NCBI RefSeq assembly: GCF_003473485.1
Contig: NC_053042.1
Span: forward strand, 42,629,262-42,693,261
Length of the DNA stretch: 64,000 nt
Source: Medicago truncatula
Taxonomy: Eukaryota > Streptophyta > Magnoliopsida > Fabales > Fabaceae
Direction of reading: 5' to 3'
The notes beneath the pieces are model-generated. The model had not been told where the DNA came from. It did not search any database and saw nothing but the letters and a program-made list of their open reading frames with translations. The translations under genes and the position numbers were made by a program. Numbering within the stretch: the first letter of the stretch is position 1; every line of letters begins with the position of its first letter. This document shows, piece after piece, positions 23,715 through 36,491 of the stretch.

Positions 23715-24686
23715 TTCTTCGATGGTGAAGTATAAAATGAACCTATAAAAATATTGGTCTATGATGGACCAATTTTTTGTACCATTAGATCATATGAATC
23801 CACCAAATTTTATCATGGTCTATAAACACCAAATCTCACCCATCTTCTCCATAACTCTCATTTAATCTCTCTACTTTTTTTTTTGTCACATATTTTTTTT
23901 TCATTTAGCAATACAAGTAGTCTTTTTCTTCCCTAAAAAAAAAAGTAGTCTTTTTTTTACGGCACTTTGTATTAATCGAGTTTTTAAGTAATACATGAAT
24001 TAATTTATTTTGTTTTGAAGGGATATGAATTAAATTTCTTAAAAAAATAAGTAACATGAATTAAATAAGTATTCAATTGGTTTTTTTTTTTACGAAAAAA
24101 AAGTCTAGTTGTTGTTGCTTATGTTATTAAATAACTTCTTTTTGAATTGTTGTTGTTGTTGTTCTTCTTCTTTCTTTAATATTTTTGTTTTAATCTTATG
24201 GGTTTCTTATTTTTTGTTTTGTTTTTAAAATAAAATTGTATACTTAAATATTAATGAAAAAAATCTGATACACGTAAAATAAATCTTAAAACTGAAATAT
24301 TATAAAAAAAAACTGATAATGATTTATTTAATTGAAATGAAATATAAAAATTGAAATGAATTAAATTAAAAATATAATTTAATCAAAAGAAATTAATTAA
24401 GTATTTTGACCAAAAAATTTAAAAATTAATTTATTAATATGTAAAATATATATTAAATTGATTAATTTAAATTATTAAATATCTTAAATATTAATTGATT
24501 TATATTTTATTATGAATTACGAATGTTCTTTTATGTTATTTACATTTCATTATGTATTGATGGATTGTATTTGGTGTGGATGGACCATGATAAGAATTGA
24601 TTGTTGATTCAATCTAAAGGTTAAAAAAATTGGTCCATCTTAGACCAAAACTTCATGGGTCCAAGTTAAATGGCACCTTCTTCGAT
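23715..24686. mobile_element. Mutator-like MITE, 0.95 kb
   Basis: TTCTTCGAT stands at 23715-23723 and again at 24678-24686, a perfect 9-base target duplication. Inside are GGTG ends and long inverted repeats containing TTGGTCTATGATGGACCAAT (left) and TTGGTCTAAGATGGACCAAT (right, inverted). The interior is extremely AT-rich with no frame. The 9-base duplication points to the Mutator superfamily. Confidence 0.75.
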
Positions 24687-26333
24687 ATATAAACTTCCTT
24701 TTTTACTATATAAAATGGAGATAGTTAATAACCATTGGTAGAAGCTTCCTTAAAAAAAAAAACCATTGGTAGAAGCTGATTGTTGATGAACATCGGGAAT
24801 CCTTAATGTCTCGAATATATTTTTGCTGCACTACTACATACTCCATTGAAGTTACTTAAAGATAGGTGGTGTATGGTTGATTTATGTCACTCCACACCTT
24901 ATCATTTCACATCCTTGTCCTTTTAATTCTGTTCTTTAAGCCCATTTGATGTGTAGTCCTTAAATGAATCAAGATTGGACTTAGGGAGTTGAGATGAAGA
25001 TGCTCACATTAGACACAAAGTTTTGAATTATGGTAAGTGAAAACAGATGATTTAAATGCGTGAAACTCCACTAAATTATGTATATGCTTTATAATATGTC
25101 TTTATTTTTAAAGTAAACATATACATCAGAACGTGTTTCTCCATCAGAGCGCTTTCAGACAATCTTCAGGATGTTAGTTAAATTACTTTACAAGAGTGTG
25201 CTATTAGAGGATCACTTTAATTCTCATAATTTTTTAGGTAGATTTTGACATGCACACTTAACACACATTTTTAAAATATGAAATATTCAAATTATATACA
25301 ATTTTTACCATTACCAATTTTTTTTTTTAATATTTATATATACGATTACTATTTTTATCCCTAAGTATAAAACCTCTTAAGTTTTTTGTCCTTTTTTATA
25401 TATAAGATCTCCTTTAAATTTTCAACTTTATTAATATACCACAAATTAATTTACAATTTATCCGATTGGTGGATTTAACTACGAGTATTCCACCAAAGTA
25501 TGGATTTAACTCACACTATCGATATGCATATTTTGTTGATGAATAATCTATAAACAGATGTGTCGTGTTCGACACTATCAATATTAAAATTTTCTCTTAG
25601 AGCATCTACAATTGAGACCCTTAACTTTAAGGTCATAAATGGGTCCACATGGACACATTATTTTTTAATAATTCTTTAATAATAGTACTTAATAGGTACT
25701 TAACCACTCCAATTGAGATCCTCTAACAAAAGGTCTAATAGGGTCCCACAAATATTATTTAATAGCCATGAAAATTATTATTTTAATAAAAAGTGATGTG
25801 GGTCCACTTAAAATGAGGTTTTAAGTTAGACCTTAGATGGTGAAGACCTCACCATTGTAGATGTTCTTAGGAGTCAAATATCCAAACCCTCTAAACATTT
25901 TTTTAATACAAAAAAACTGAGATTTGAACCAAAATCTTATCAAAGTGTTGAACAACTATTATTATTTCTTTATGATGATGATTATGATACATGAAGTGGC
26001 AAGGTAGATCACAAATGGAATTTGTCGGGTCTATTATAAACCTTAGTTGGCAACAAGACACAGAAGAGTAAAGAGAATGTAAAAGGAAAATGCAACAAGT
26101 ACTGGTGAAAAAAGGTGAAATTAAAAAAAAAAACATCATGTGTCATGTCACATGTGTGTTTTGTTGATTGATGTACTCTAAATTTTCCAAGCTCAGAAAA
26201 GTCAAGCACACCACAAATCGCGATCTATCAAATTCAAATCCACTTAGATGAACATAAACTCGTTTTTATTTATTTTTCAATAATCTTAAAAACATCTACA
26301 AGAAACACAGTTTCCAACAAATAAACACATACA
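24687..26333. other. Intergenic upstream of heme-protein gene
   Basis: No gene seen. A short direct repeat of AACCATTGGTAGAAGCT occurs near 24730 and 24763. A Tourist MITE lies at 25600-25866. The last 100 or so bases should hold the promoter and 5' UTR of the gene starting at 26334. Confidence 0.4.
25600..25866. mobile_element. Tourist MITE (PIF/Harbinger type)
   Basis: Ends GAGCATCTACAAT and, inverted, GAACATCTACAAT, flanked on both sides by TTA (25597-25599 and 25867-25869), the three-base target of PIF/Harbinger elements. The 267-base body is non-coding. A relative occurs at 62151-62454. Confidence 0.8.
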
Positions 26334-29300
26334 ATGTTTCGTTACATCTTAGTTTTGTTATTGTTATTGTTAGTATCATCCTACGATGTTTATTCACATG
26401 AGGAGTCGGGTCCATGGAGCTGTGAAACCGGGTCAGAGATTCACGTTGAGTCCGAATTTCAACCCGGTGTTATTACACTTGATGGTCATGCCGATGATTG
26501 GAAGGACATTGATGGGTCCCACTTTTCTCTTCTTCTTGCTCTCGACCCTGATGCTGAAAATGAATTTAATGGCGGAAAAATGACCGTGAAGGTAGTATTC
26601 ACTTTTTTTTTTCCTTTTGTTATTCACATTTGAGTATTTATCTGTTTATCTTCTTACCATGGTGTTTGTTGTTTTGTTGCAGAGTGTGCATGATGGCCGT
26701 GATATTTTCTTTTTGTTGCAAGTTGATGGTGATTATGCCTACTCTAATGGGTAAGATGTGTGTGTCATGCAGAGAAAACTGAATCTAGTTCTAATCCATG
26801 AGTTTGATTTATTGAGCTTAGTTAGTGATAGTTTAGTTTAAGTTTGATTTTTCGGTAATCATGTTATCCGTGTGAAGTATACACCGATTTGATGACTAAT
26901 CTTTGTCGGGAAACTCCTTACTGGCCACCTTTCGTGGGGTCTTCCCGCTTAACCACGTTTTTTCTATCCACAAGTTTCGAACTTGTGACCTTGCTTTAGG
27001 GATCCGAGTCCAGTATTGGGTTCAAGAGTGATTAGTCTCACATCGATTATGAGTGATAAAAATGTTGGATATATAAAGAGGTGACCGGTATATTTAGTGT
27101 CTTAAGATTTTGGGAAGAGATGTTGCGTCTTTCTTGTGGTCTTGGAGCATTAACCCGTTGCTACCGACTCCCAATAATATTCGTTGTTGATAAGCGTCTC
27201 AATGATTGATATTGTTTGGTTATTCATAACAAATCACGAGTGGTTAAAATATCAACTCTTGATTTTCTCACTTTGCTAATTAATCATTACTCATTTTAGC
27301 ATAATCAATTTTGTTTCGTTCTACTCGGATCAATATAATAGTGGTTTGAACTTTAAGTTGTTTGATTACTGAATTAGCTTGATTTATTTATGTTGACAAC
27401 GTTATAAGTAATGATATTTTTGTTGAGGGTCCAACATGATGGGATATAAGATTAGATATATAGACAAAAAAACAAAATATAACTTTCTCATATTACTATA
27501 TGATACACTTTTAATAAGTTGGTGCATTTTTTGTTTTTGTGATGATGCAGTGAAAGCAAGAAATGTCCCTCTGTTGCACTCATGTTTCAAATTGGGGATG
27601 GTGCCTCTTATCATAATGTAAGTTGGTGTACTCAACAACGTATTCTCTAAGGGTCTATTTGGGAGTTTGGATGGTAGGGGACGAGAGGGTTTTGGGGGGA
27701 GGGGTGTAGAGAGATAAATCTTTCACCTTTTTAGAGAGTGTTTTTGTAGATTAATATATTTTTAATTTTGTGATTAAAATAACAACATAGATTGGATTTG
27801 AAGAATTTACCTAAGTCCTCCAAAACCTTCAAATATCCTCCTTCAATACATTTTGAGTTCCCTCAAATTAGGGGGATTTTGTATTATGAAGAATAAAACT
27901 CCCTAAAGCTCCCCCCTCCCAAATCCCTTCATACCTTACACTTTCTCCTTCCTTTTTCTCAAATCCCCCCCTCCTCTCCCCCTCCTAAACTTCATCGCTT
28001 CATGTTTTTCAAATCCTAAGGGGCATTTGGATAAACAACTTAGGGCCTGTTTGGATGGACGTATTTGAGTCTATCTAATGACATAAACACTTGTGACTGT
28101 TTGAGAGAGCTTATGGAAATAACTTATGATATGTCCATCAGTTGTTTTTAGCTTATTTTCATAAGTTCTTCAAGATAACTTATGAAAACAGTTTAAAGCT
28201 TATATATGAAAACATTTTGACTTTATTTAATCTTTTGGTATAGAAATAGCTTATATGATAAAAGATTATGATATAACTACTTAATTAAGTTGTTTACCTA
28301 AAAAGAAACTTAACTAAATACTTCCAAAAAGTGCTTATGGTAATCATATTTTTGTATAATCTGTTTTAGGAATGTAAGAAAACTTCGTAAAAGCTTTATA
28401 TAAAGTGTTTTTATATGTTATTATGAGGAGCTTATGAGAATAATTTGAAACAATTTATTGACATATCACAAGTTCTTTTGAACACTTATTATGTAAGTGT
28501 TTTTGTAATATGATTGACCTAAATAAGTTATTGTAAAGTCATCACTAATCCTGATTTTTATGTAAGATCTCTATGAATCGTGATTGATAAAAAATTCTGT
28601 TAATTGTTGTAAGATGGGTGGCTGTGAGGAACATTCAACCTCGTGCACAAATAAGACCTGCAAAGGTCATGAAGTTGACATTATGCACTTTTCAATTGGA
28701 AATGCTATTCCGGGACGGCTTTATGGCGGGAATCCCATTGACAATAGGGATGGGAATGGCGGTGACAGGTGATTAATATAAAAGCTCCTTAACTTTAACC
28801 ACATCGGCCGACAATTTATGATGACTATAGTGGAGCTATTTTTCATGAGATGTGTTCATTCAGTTTCCTATAATCGTCCATACAGGTTTGGCCATTTGGT
28901 TGATCTTTATGCCTGGAATCCACACTGCAGATACTTGGATGGAACTGGTCCTTCAGGTTCTGGTATGCACAAATGTAACATCTTTAGTTGGAATTGTATG
29001 TTTATATGATTAAAATAAAAAAGGAGAATGAATGAGATTAAAACAGCTAGTGGAAGTATCTGCGGGTTCAATCCATGAAAAGTTGCTCAACTTTTCCATC
29101 AAGTAGTTTGCTTCATGGTTTGAAAGTTCATGCTCCTTTTTAACCCTCTCTTTAATGACAACATTAAAGAGAGGGTTGGAGTAGCACCTATCATAGAAAA
29201 GATGGTGGAAACTCGGCTTAGGTGGTTTGGGCATGTAGAGAGAACACTAGTAGATTCTCTAGCGAGGAGAGTAGATTAGATGGAGGGTAGTCAAATCATT

Positions 29301-32300
29301 AGAGGCAGAAGAAGACCTAGAAAAACTATAAGAGAAATTATTAAGAAAGATCTAGCGATTAATGGGTTGGATAGATATATGGTATATGATAGAACATTAT
29401 GGCGTCGTTTGATCCATGTAGCCGACCCCACTTAGTGGGAAAATGCTTGGTTGCTGTTGTTGATATCTTTTACATGCTTCAGCCATATAAGAAGCAATGA
29501 CATATTGTTTTAAACCTTGCATGCGGATGTCAATTATTTTATTCCTTTAGCTTAGCCATGTCAAATCAAGGTTTGCGTTTGATATAAATCTTTTCTAAGT
29601 TTACATTATAATAAAGTTCATTTACAAAAAAGTTGAATAAATTATGTTTGCCCTACACACCCAATTTAAAATTTGTGCCACTTCACAAGATGAGAGTGGA
29701 TCCCAAAATGATTATGCAGTGATTGGATTTGAGCATGAGCATGATGTATTAAGTTACTTTAAGATTGCTTCTTCCACATTGGAGGAAAGGAAGAATTAAT
29801 TAAGGCATCGGTATAGAAAGGGACAAATAGATGGAGGGATTATGCATATTCTATGCTAAGATTACACAGACAATTTATTAGTGCCTAACTTGGATAAATA
29901 AGATAAGCCGATAATTATGTTAGAAAATGACATACAGAAGATCGACAAACACATTTGTTGGGACCACAAACCAGGATTCTCAACATAAGAAGTATTTCAT
30001 CATCATAATTGCTTTTTTCATCAATTCCTTTATTTGTCTCAATGGGATTTTTGCAATCACTTCGTTCTGTTTGTGGTCAAAATGTGGCGTTTCTGCACAA
30101 AATTGGAAGCCTCGTTATGCCCAACCAGATTGTGTCCTTTTCTTTATCTTTGCAAAACATCATTTCATTGGGCAACTTTTAAGTTTGATCCCAATGTGAA
30201 TAATGAATTTACATATGTAGATTTTGTGCATAAAGTTGTTGGACATGTTGTAGCGCTATTAATGTTTATGAATTGGGAATTCTACAAATATCCCATTGTT
30301 TCATACTTTCATATGATTTGAAGTGGGGTGATGATAATGTCTCTTTTCAAAGATTTAGAGACTTTCTAAAGAAGATATGTCTCACATTGTGACCATACAA
30401 TTGGATATATAAGCTATAACCTATAACCCTACAATGTGGGTTAAACATCTAATATTTTCTCCAATTCCCTTCATTTGTTGATAACTTCCTAGGCTGTTGT
30501 CTAATTTTTATTTTAGGGATATACATTAAGCATTGGACCTCTTTCTGTTTTCAGTTAATGATTCTAGTGCACAGAATGACTGGAAAGGTGCTTGGTGGCA
30601 TAGCAGCTTTACAGTTCACTCAGGTAATCCTTTTACTGTTCAAAAAGAAAAGTAAAATGTCCTATCAATTAACTATCGTCCGAAGCTGATTTTAGACTGA
30701 AATATTGGTTGGTAGTGGAATGAATCCCGAAATCTCTCCATATAATTAGCTAAACAATCATGTAATCATTTATTTATCTCAAATATGATTTCACATCCGA
30801 TTCTTAACGATATTCATACCAAAGAAATATCTTCCAACGTAATGTAGTTGCTACTAATAGCGTCAAAGATAATTTGAAAAGTAAATATACCAATATATGT
30901 ACAATATGTTTTCTGGTATTCACCAACTTTTTAAATACCACTTTGCTGGGGTGGAGGATGTTTGTTTTTTTGGGGTGAGTTCATAACATTATTTTTTTAA
31001 TTTTTTTATGGAAATAGATGTTTTCAAACTTTCTTCTTATAAATATAATAATTAATACATAATGTTATTTTAGAAAGAAATAAATGCATAATATGTATAT
31101 ATATTATTAAGTAAAAAACTGAAAATATAAACCATGAATTGAATGTTATGCATATAGTATGACATAGAGCATGTCCATAATACATCATTTATGTCCTCGG
31201 GAAATATATCGGCGGCAATTTTTCATGTGTAATTGTTGAAATTTGAGGCCTAACTCATCCTTACAAAACCGGTTCTTAAGGTGAGGAGTGCCTCCACTTT
31301 ATAAACTTTTATCAAGAGTCTTATCGATCTGATGTGGGACTTGGGGTTTTTCCCAATACACCCCCCTCACGTCCAGCACTCTTTGGGCTTGGTGCGTGGA
31401 TAGGTAGGTGGCCCTTGAATTCGACAAGCTCTGATACCATGTTGAAATTTGAGGCCTAACGCATCCTTACAAAACCGGTTCTTAAGGTGAGGAGTGCCTC
31501 CTCTTTATAAACTTTTATCAAGAGTCTTATCTATCTGATGTGGGACTTGGGTTTTTCCCAATAGTAATTACCTGCTGCTTTCAATAATTTATAATATAAT
31601 TAGTGCTGTTCCAACTAGGTAGGTTAATGTAATTCCCACTAAGGGCCAAAAGTTTAGTGATCCATAAAAGAAGGATGACGACTGGTTTGTTTCTTATGGA
31701 TTCATTTATCCACAATATTTTCCTTTTATAATTAATTTAGAAAAACCCATTTTTTCATCCTTGATGGATATTGAGTCTCTCAATGCTTCAAAGTATCATA
31801 AATTAAAACAGTCTTTGTTGGATTGAAGGAGAATCTAATACTGGGCTAACTTTCACTCCACTCCAATAGAATGGGGAAATGAGCTGAAGTAGATAGTGTA
31901 AGGGAGCTCTAATTTTGCATTATTTAGAGACTATAACGATGATGTTTTACATTATTTAAAGACTAAATTGATGTGAAAAATACTTGGTGAGCCAAAATGA
32001 ATGAACTCTGTATTATTAAGGGAGTAAATTGATGACCAAATCCTTGTTATTACTAAATTGACGATACATGTATGTGGAGGACAAAAGTAAGGGTTTTTTC
32101 TATTTTTTATGTTAAAGCATATTATGGATTCTGTTGCAAGTTGCAACCCGATATATGATATTAAAATTGGCCTTAGTCGGAGCACCTTAAATATGAGCTT
32201 TCTGCATTGTTCTACCCTATCATTTAGTTATTCTGGATCATTTTGCTGTAAACTACTACTCACATGTTTCTCTAATAACAGGTTTTGTAAAGGATGAGAA

Positions 32301-33731
32301 CCCTTATGCAGAAAATGGAAAAAAGGGCACATATTTTTTTGAATTCTCTAGGCCTTTGAGGACTATGGATCATCTGCAACAGGTTAGAAGTTAGAAACCT
32401 TTATGATGCATTTTGAAGAGTTTTATTTGTTTAGAGATTACGTTGATCTTTCCTCTTATGTTTGAATCCCTATTTTGAATTAACTGAGTTCTTGGTCTGT
32501 CAAATTCTTCTATATAACACGTGGACTACATATGAACTTCATTATTTATTAATCATAATGAATTCTGGCATAGAGTGCCCCAAGTCACATAATAAACTAC
32601 AATTTTGTATTTCTGATATTATGGATCTATGCTATTTTGTCGAACAGTTTTGGGCTTTTGGCTTTGGATAAGATATCTTCTACCGGTTTGTTTTGCAATA
32701 CCTTCTTTACAAAGGAAACTTGCCTTCATAAGAAATATTTCTCCGCCATGCCCAATAGCTAAAACTAACAAACTTTAAAGTGCCGTCTTTTTTAGTTTTA
32801 GTTTAGGTTTAAATATGACTTTAGTCCTTGCACTTTCATCAGATTTTGGCATTGGTCCCTACACTTTTTTTTGTTTGGAATTGGTCCCTGCACTTTGTAA
32901 AAATATTGGTATTGGTCCCTCTATTAACTTTCTGTTAAAAAAAAAACACAAAACTATTGGTATCGGTCCCTGCACTTTGTAAAAATATTGGTATTGGTCC
33001 CTGCACTTTGTAAAAATATTGATATTGGTGTCACGTGGCGTGAAATGATTGGGCCACGTGGCACTCCGTTGGTTTTGTGTTTTTTTTTTTAACAGAAAGT
33101 TAACGGACCAATACCAATATTTTTACGAAGTGCAGGGACCAATGCCAAACAAAAAAAAAGTGCAGGGACCAATGTCAAAATCTGATGAAAGTGCAGGGAC
33201 CAATGACACATTTAAAACTAGTTTTTATTTTTGTGATAGTTGAAGTGGAGGGAATAAATCATAAAGTTCTTCTCAAATATAATGTTTATGTTTCAACCTA
33301 ATTCTTCATATGCAAAGATTCATTTTATAGCTTTGTGAGAACTCAAAACCAACACATGATGCAAACACGCATGAATGTCATTTATGCGATAACAAACAAT
33401 TAAAATCATGCAAATTTATACCTTACAGGATGTGCAATTCACCATTGGCGGAACAAGCAAGATGTCTGTCGGATTCTGGTATCCAGTAGACGGTAAGCCA
33501 TGGCGCGGTTCCGGACACTACTCTGTCAACTGTGATTGGGTTCCAATTGATATATCTCAGAGCAGTTCATTGAGTGGCAAGTCAGTGGAGACAGCATCAA
33601 GTAGCTCATGGAATTTTGCAAGTGCATTTTCGCTTATACTTTCAGTAGCAGCACTTTGTGTGTCTGTGTTTGTGAGCTATCGGGTTTTACACCCCAAGAG
33701 TGTAGCCTTTACTCCTATGGAGAACCTTTAA
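26334..33731 (+). CDS. Membrane-anchored heme-binding protein, ethylbenzene-dehydrogenase-like
   Basis: Eight exons: 26334-26591, 26683-26750, 27551-27617, 28614-28768, 28886-28962, 30555-30623, 32282-32382 and 33429-33731; all junctions are GT-AG and keep one frame, giving 365 residues. It opens with a signal peptide (MFRYILVLLLLLLVSSYDVY) and closes with one membrane segment (FASAFSLILSVAALCVSVFV) plus a short tail. The body (GVITLDGHADDWKDIDG; FFLLQVDGDYAYSN; VALMFQIGDGASYHN; HFSIGNAIPGRLYGGNP; LVDLYAWNPHCRYLDG; WWHSSFTVHS; YFFEFSRPL; VQFTIGGTSKMSVGFWYPVD) follows the cytochrome c-552/DMSO-reductase-like heme-binding fold, related to the gamma subunit of ethylbenzene dehydrogenase. In bacteria that subunit carries heme b; the plant role is not known to me. 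Most of its longer introns contain transposons. Confidence 0.88.
26930..27210 (+). mobile_element. Possible LTR-element relic in intron 2
   Basis: The phrase AGTCTCACATCGATTATGAG followed by a TATATAAAGAGG motif resembles the promoter part of small plant LTR elements (the TRIM at 31234-31563 has CCCACATCAGAT...TATAAAGAGG in its own LTR). No second repeat or coding part is seen. It looks old and partial. Confidence 0.3.
27649..28022. mobile_element. MITE in intron 3, same family as 18135-18510
   Basis: Shares the ordered phrases 'ccctccaaa', 'caatac...ttttgagtt' and 'ctccctaaagctc' with the copy at 18135-18510. The outer ends are imperfect. It lies wholly in intron 3 of the heme-protein gene, immediately before a second MITE. 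Confidence 0.55.
28042..28535. mobile_element. MITE in intron 3 with 'gggcctgtttggat' end
   Basis: Begins TAGGGCCTGTTTGGATGGAC and contains 'cataagttctt', 'tagaaatagctta' and 'ataagtgtttttg' words shared with the inverted copy at 43162-43390, which ends AACAGGGCCTT. Its right end is not clear, so it may be truncated. Non-coding, within intron 3 of the heme-protein gene. Confidence 0.55.
29142..29462 (+). mobile_element. RTE-type LINE 3' end in intron 5
   Basis: Translating from about 29160 gives NIKERVGVAPIIEKMVETRL, RWFGHVERT, RGRRRPRKTIREIIKKDLAI and LWRRLIHVADPT, the conserved C-terminus after the reverse transcriptase domain in plant RTE-clade LINEs; one in-frame stop interrupts it after LARRVD. 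The 3' end is a 'ttgctgttgttgat' short repeat, typical of RTE tails. The 5' truncation point carries a perfect hairpin: 29142-29157 is the reverse complement of 29162-29177 with a four-base loop. It lies wholly in intron 5 of the heme-protein gene. Confidence 0.8.
31234..31563 (-). mobile_element. TRIM (miniature LTR retroelement) in intron 6
   Basis: Two terminal repeats, 31234-31360 and 31440-31563, enclose about 80 bases. Read on the minus strand each repeat starts TGTATTGGG-like and ends TTTCAACA; the internal part begins with TGGTATCAGAGC, the primer-binding site for initiator methionine tRNA, and ends with a purine tract (GTGAGGGGGG). GTAAT flanks both sides (31229-31233 and 31564-31568). 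There is no coding capacity, which is normal for a TRIM. The two repeats look nearly alike by eye, so the insertion seems fairly recent. It is a fossil copy in intron 6 of the heme-protein gene. Confidence 0.88.
32804..33225. mobile_element. MITE with long inverted repeats in intron 7
   Basis: The left end (TTAGGTTTAAATATGACTTT then TTTCATCAGATTTTGGCATT) pairs with the right end (reverse complement TAGTTTTAAATGTGTCATTG then TTTCATCAGATTTTGACATT) over more than 100 bases. The centre holds a repeated 'gtattggtccctgcactttg' phrase and two CACGTGGC words. This 'ggtccctgcac' family is common in legumes. Non-coding, inside intron 7. Confidence 0.8.
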
Positions 33732-35877
33732 ATAGTGTATCAAACAGCTTGAGTTTGGGATTGTACTATTCATTTACGATTGTACTATATAGGTTTGTAG
33801 TTTGTACTGTTTAGTGCTTTCTCTTGCCCTATTTTTTAATTCTATTTGAAGTATTACTTTAGTTATTTTAGTTAGTGTCAGAAAAGTGTTGGTTCAATAG
33901 TCCAAGTATAATGGAGTTCCATCTTGTGCTTAGTTGTTGCAACGTGCAATTTCCTTTCACAGGGGGCTATTTTTCTTTTCTAAAAAACTGGAGTATACTA
34001 ATATGACATTGTCAACTCATAAGTGTTTCAATAATTGAACATTTCACATTTTGCAAATTAGAGAAGAAAATGATACATTGGATGAAATGAAACTAATTAT
34101 CTCATTCTATTTATTCTTGCTTGAAGCAATCAATAAATAGTTTTCAATTTCTTCTTATTCTATTCGATTCCTTTTCAACTATACTTTTATCGTTTTGTTT
34201 TAATCTTTCAAATTAAGGGAGGGGCGCCCTAGTAATATTCAGCTTTTTTTATTGACACTAAAATAACATAAAAACAACTGATATAAATATATAAATTAAT
34301 TAGGGGTGGTTGCCTCTGTAATTGGCTAATTGATATATTTGATATTTTTGTTAAGTCTCTGGTAATCTGGAGTTCGACCGTGTGATAAGGATAGACCGAT
34401 CAAAAATTGTTCCATTCAAGAATTGAATTCGGTGATTTATCATTTGGTGGAACTTGCTAACCACTTATGTTCAATCGTTTGGTTTGTTTTATTTATATTT
34501 TAGCAATGAATAATTTATACTTCATGCATAAATAATGGTTCTTAAAAGTTAAAAGCAAAAGGAAAAAGTTTCCATCAAACGAACATGTGGAGAGAATCAA
34601 TCAAAGAAAATGTTAAGGGTTGATGTTATGATATTGTCTTTGTGAGTAAATTGTGAAACCTTCTCCAAAGGTAACGTTAATGTCAATTCAAATCACTTTC
34701 TCCCTTTCAAAATGATGAATCAAACACGACGATTGATAAAATCTGTCTCACTCATATTTTTTTGGTTTCTCAACATATCTGCTACCGACTAATCTCTTTA
34801 AAATCTAGAGTACATTTACAGATTGTCTCCTTTTTGGTTTAGTAACAAAAAAATCGCTTGATACAAAAGACTTGTGGAAATTGTGACAGTTAGAGTGCGA
34901 GTTTTCAATGCCATTTGTGAAGTATAGAGTTGAGCCAAACATTATAGGAAAATAAGTAGGGCATACTAAATAAATTTTGTTAAGTACTCCTAACCCTGTT
35001 GAGTTGTTATAATCTTCATAAATTAAAAGGATTTGGGACTTGCTAACAAATGACCAGAAGATATTGTTTAAGGATTCCATACGAAACATGTATTTGTTAA
35101 ATAGTTAAGTATGTACATTATCTCCTTTCAATCTATTAAATATACATGTAATCGGAGTTGAGTAGCAAAACTTGTTTGAGTTAAGAGTTAAAGGAGTTGG
35201 AGAACTTGAGTTCAAACTCGTGAAGTAGAAAGTAACAACTAACATTTGTATATCCAAAAAAAAATTACACATTCCATGTAAACAAAAAATACCAATGTAA
35301 TTCACCAAAAAATAACAATATAAACCAAGTTTACATCGACATCCAATAAAAATCCATTATTTTGCTTCATCGTAAATTTTTGACAAATGTTTCTGAAATT
35401 TGTAATATGAAATGGAAAAATAGATGTTTCTAATTGGATGTAAGTTAGTTCACGGTAAAGAAAGAGAGAAAAGGAATGTAAATTGTATTCAAATGCAATG
35501 AAAAGGAGAGAAAAACTCAATGCAAGATTACCAAAGCTAAGGCTCATCAGAATGGAGAAAACAATTCTGTCTCTGCCTACAACTAAGGGTCCTAACAGAA
35601 TAATGATGACATGAGTGTTCCAATATTCAACCTACACCATTCTTATTGGAAAATCATAACTAATTGGCCAGATGCCCACCTTAACACTATCTCACCTTTT
35701 CTTTTCTTCCTCCTCTCATAGACTATCCATATTTTGCGCCTATCCTGCCTTAAGCCCACAAGAACATTCCCTCCTATTGGACTGAGCTCATGCAGCACTC
35801 TAACAATGCAAGTGTAAAACTAGTTTCCATCGACAGTTTGTCTTTTTTAAAATTCAACTTATAATCATCATAGCAAA
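33732..35877. other. Intergenic between convergent genes, no gene seen
   Basis: Holds the 3' UTR of the heme-protein gene at its left edge. A SINE-like piece with a B-box-like word (GGAGTTCGACC) is near 34370. A patch at 34555-34700 shares several phrases with 40150-40260. Short frames (34805-35547, minus) have no recognisable domain. Confidence 0.4.
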
Positions 35878-36491
35878 CAAAACAACTAGACTAACCTTTC
35901 AATTCTGAAAGAATTTGTAAAACCAGTACTTATCTTAAGGAAGAAAAAAAAAAAAATCAATCCTGATTGTCAAACCATCACTAGCTCGGAATTAACAGTA
36001 CCTACATATGATACACTCGTGATTGTTTTTTTAATGATGGGTGTGGTGTATTCATGGTGAACATCAGCTCCCAAGTTACAAGTTCTCGTGCGCTTGGTTG
36101 ACATAAGAATCTTCCTTCAATACTGTCTGAATAATGAATACCAGGAGATGATTCGGATGCAGTAATGCAAGTTTTAATATAGGATTCATCAAAACAACTA
36201 GACTAACCTTTCAATTCTGAAAGAATTTGAAAAACCAGTACTTATCTCAAGGAAAAAAAATCAATCCTGATTGTCAAATCATCACTAGCTCGGAATTAAC
36301 AGTACCTACATATGATACACACGTGATTGTTTTTTCAATGATGGGTGTGGTGTATTCATGGTGAACATCAGCTCCCAAGTTACAAGTTCTCGTGCGCTTG
36401 GTTGACATAAGAATCTTCCTTCAATACTGTATGAATACCAGGAGATGATTCGGATGCAGTAATGCAAGTTTTAATATAGGATTCATCAAAA
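35878..36491. repeat. Tandem duplication of the 3' end of the PPR gene
   Basis: Two head-to-tail units of about 312 and 302 bases: 35878-36189 and 36190-36491. The second contains the real last codons, stop and 3' UTR of the PPR gene. The first repeats the same stretch, including the last 37 or so codons, just downstream. The units differ by small indels (for example in an A-tract and a short 'gaata' repetition), so the duplication is recent but not brand new. Confidence 0.9.

Noticed and set aside
30034-30321. Overlapping plus-strand frames near 29927-30321 as a nested gene in intron 5
   Set aside because: Hydrophobic, low-complexity translations with no domain and no conservation that I can see.
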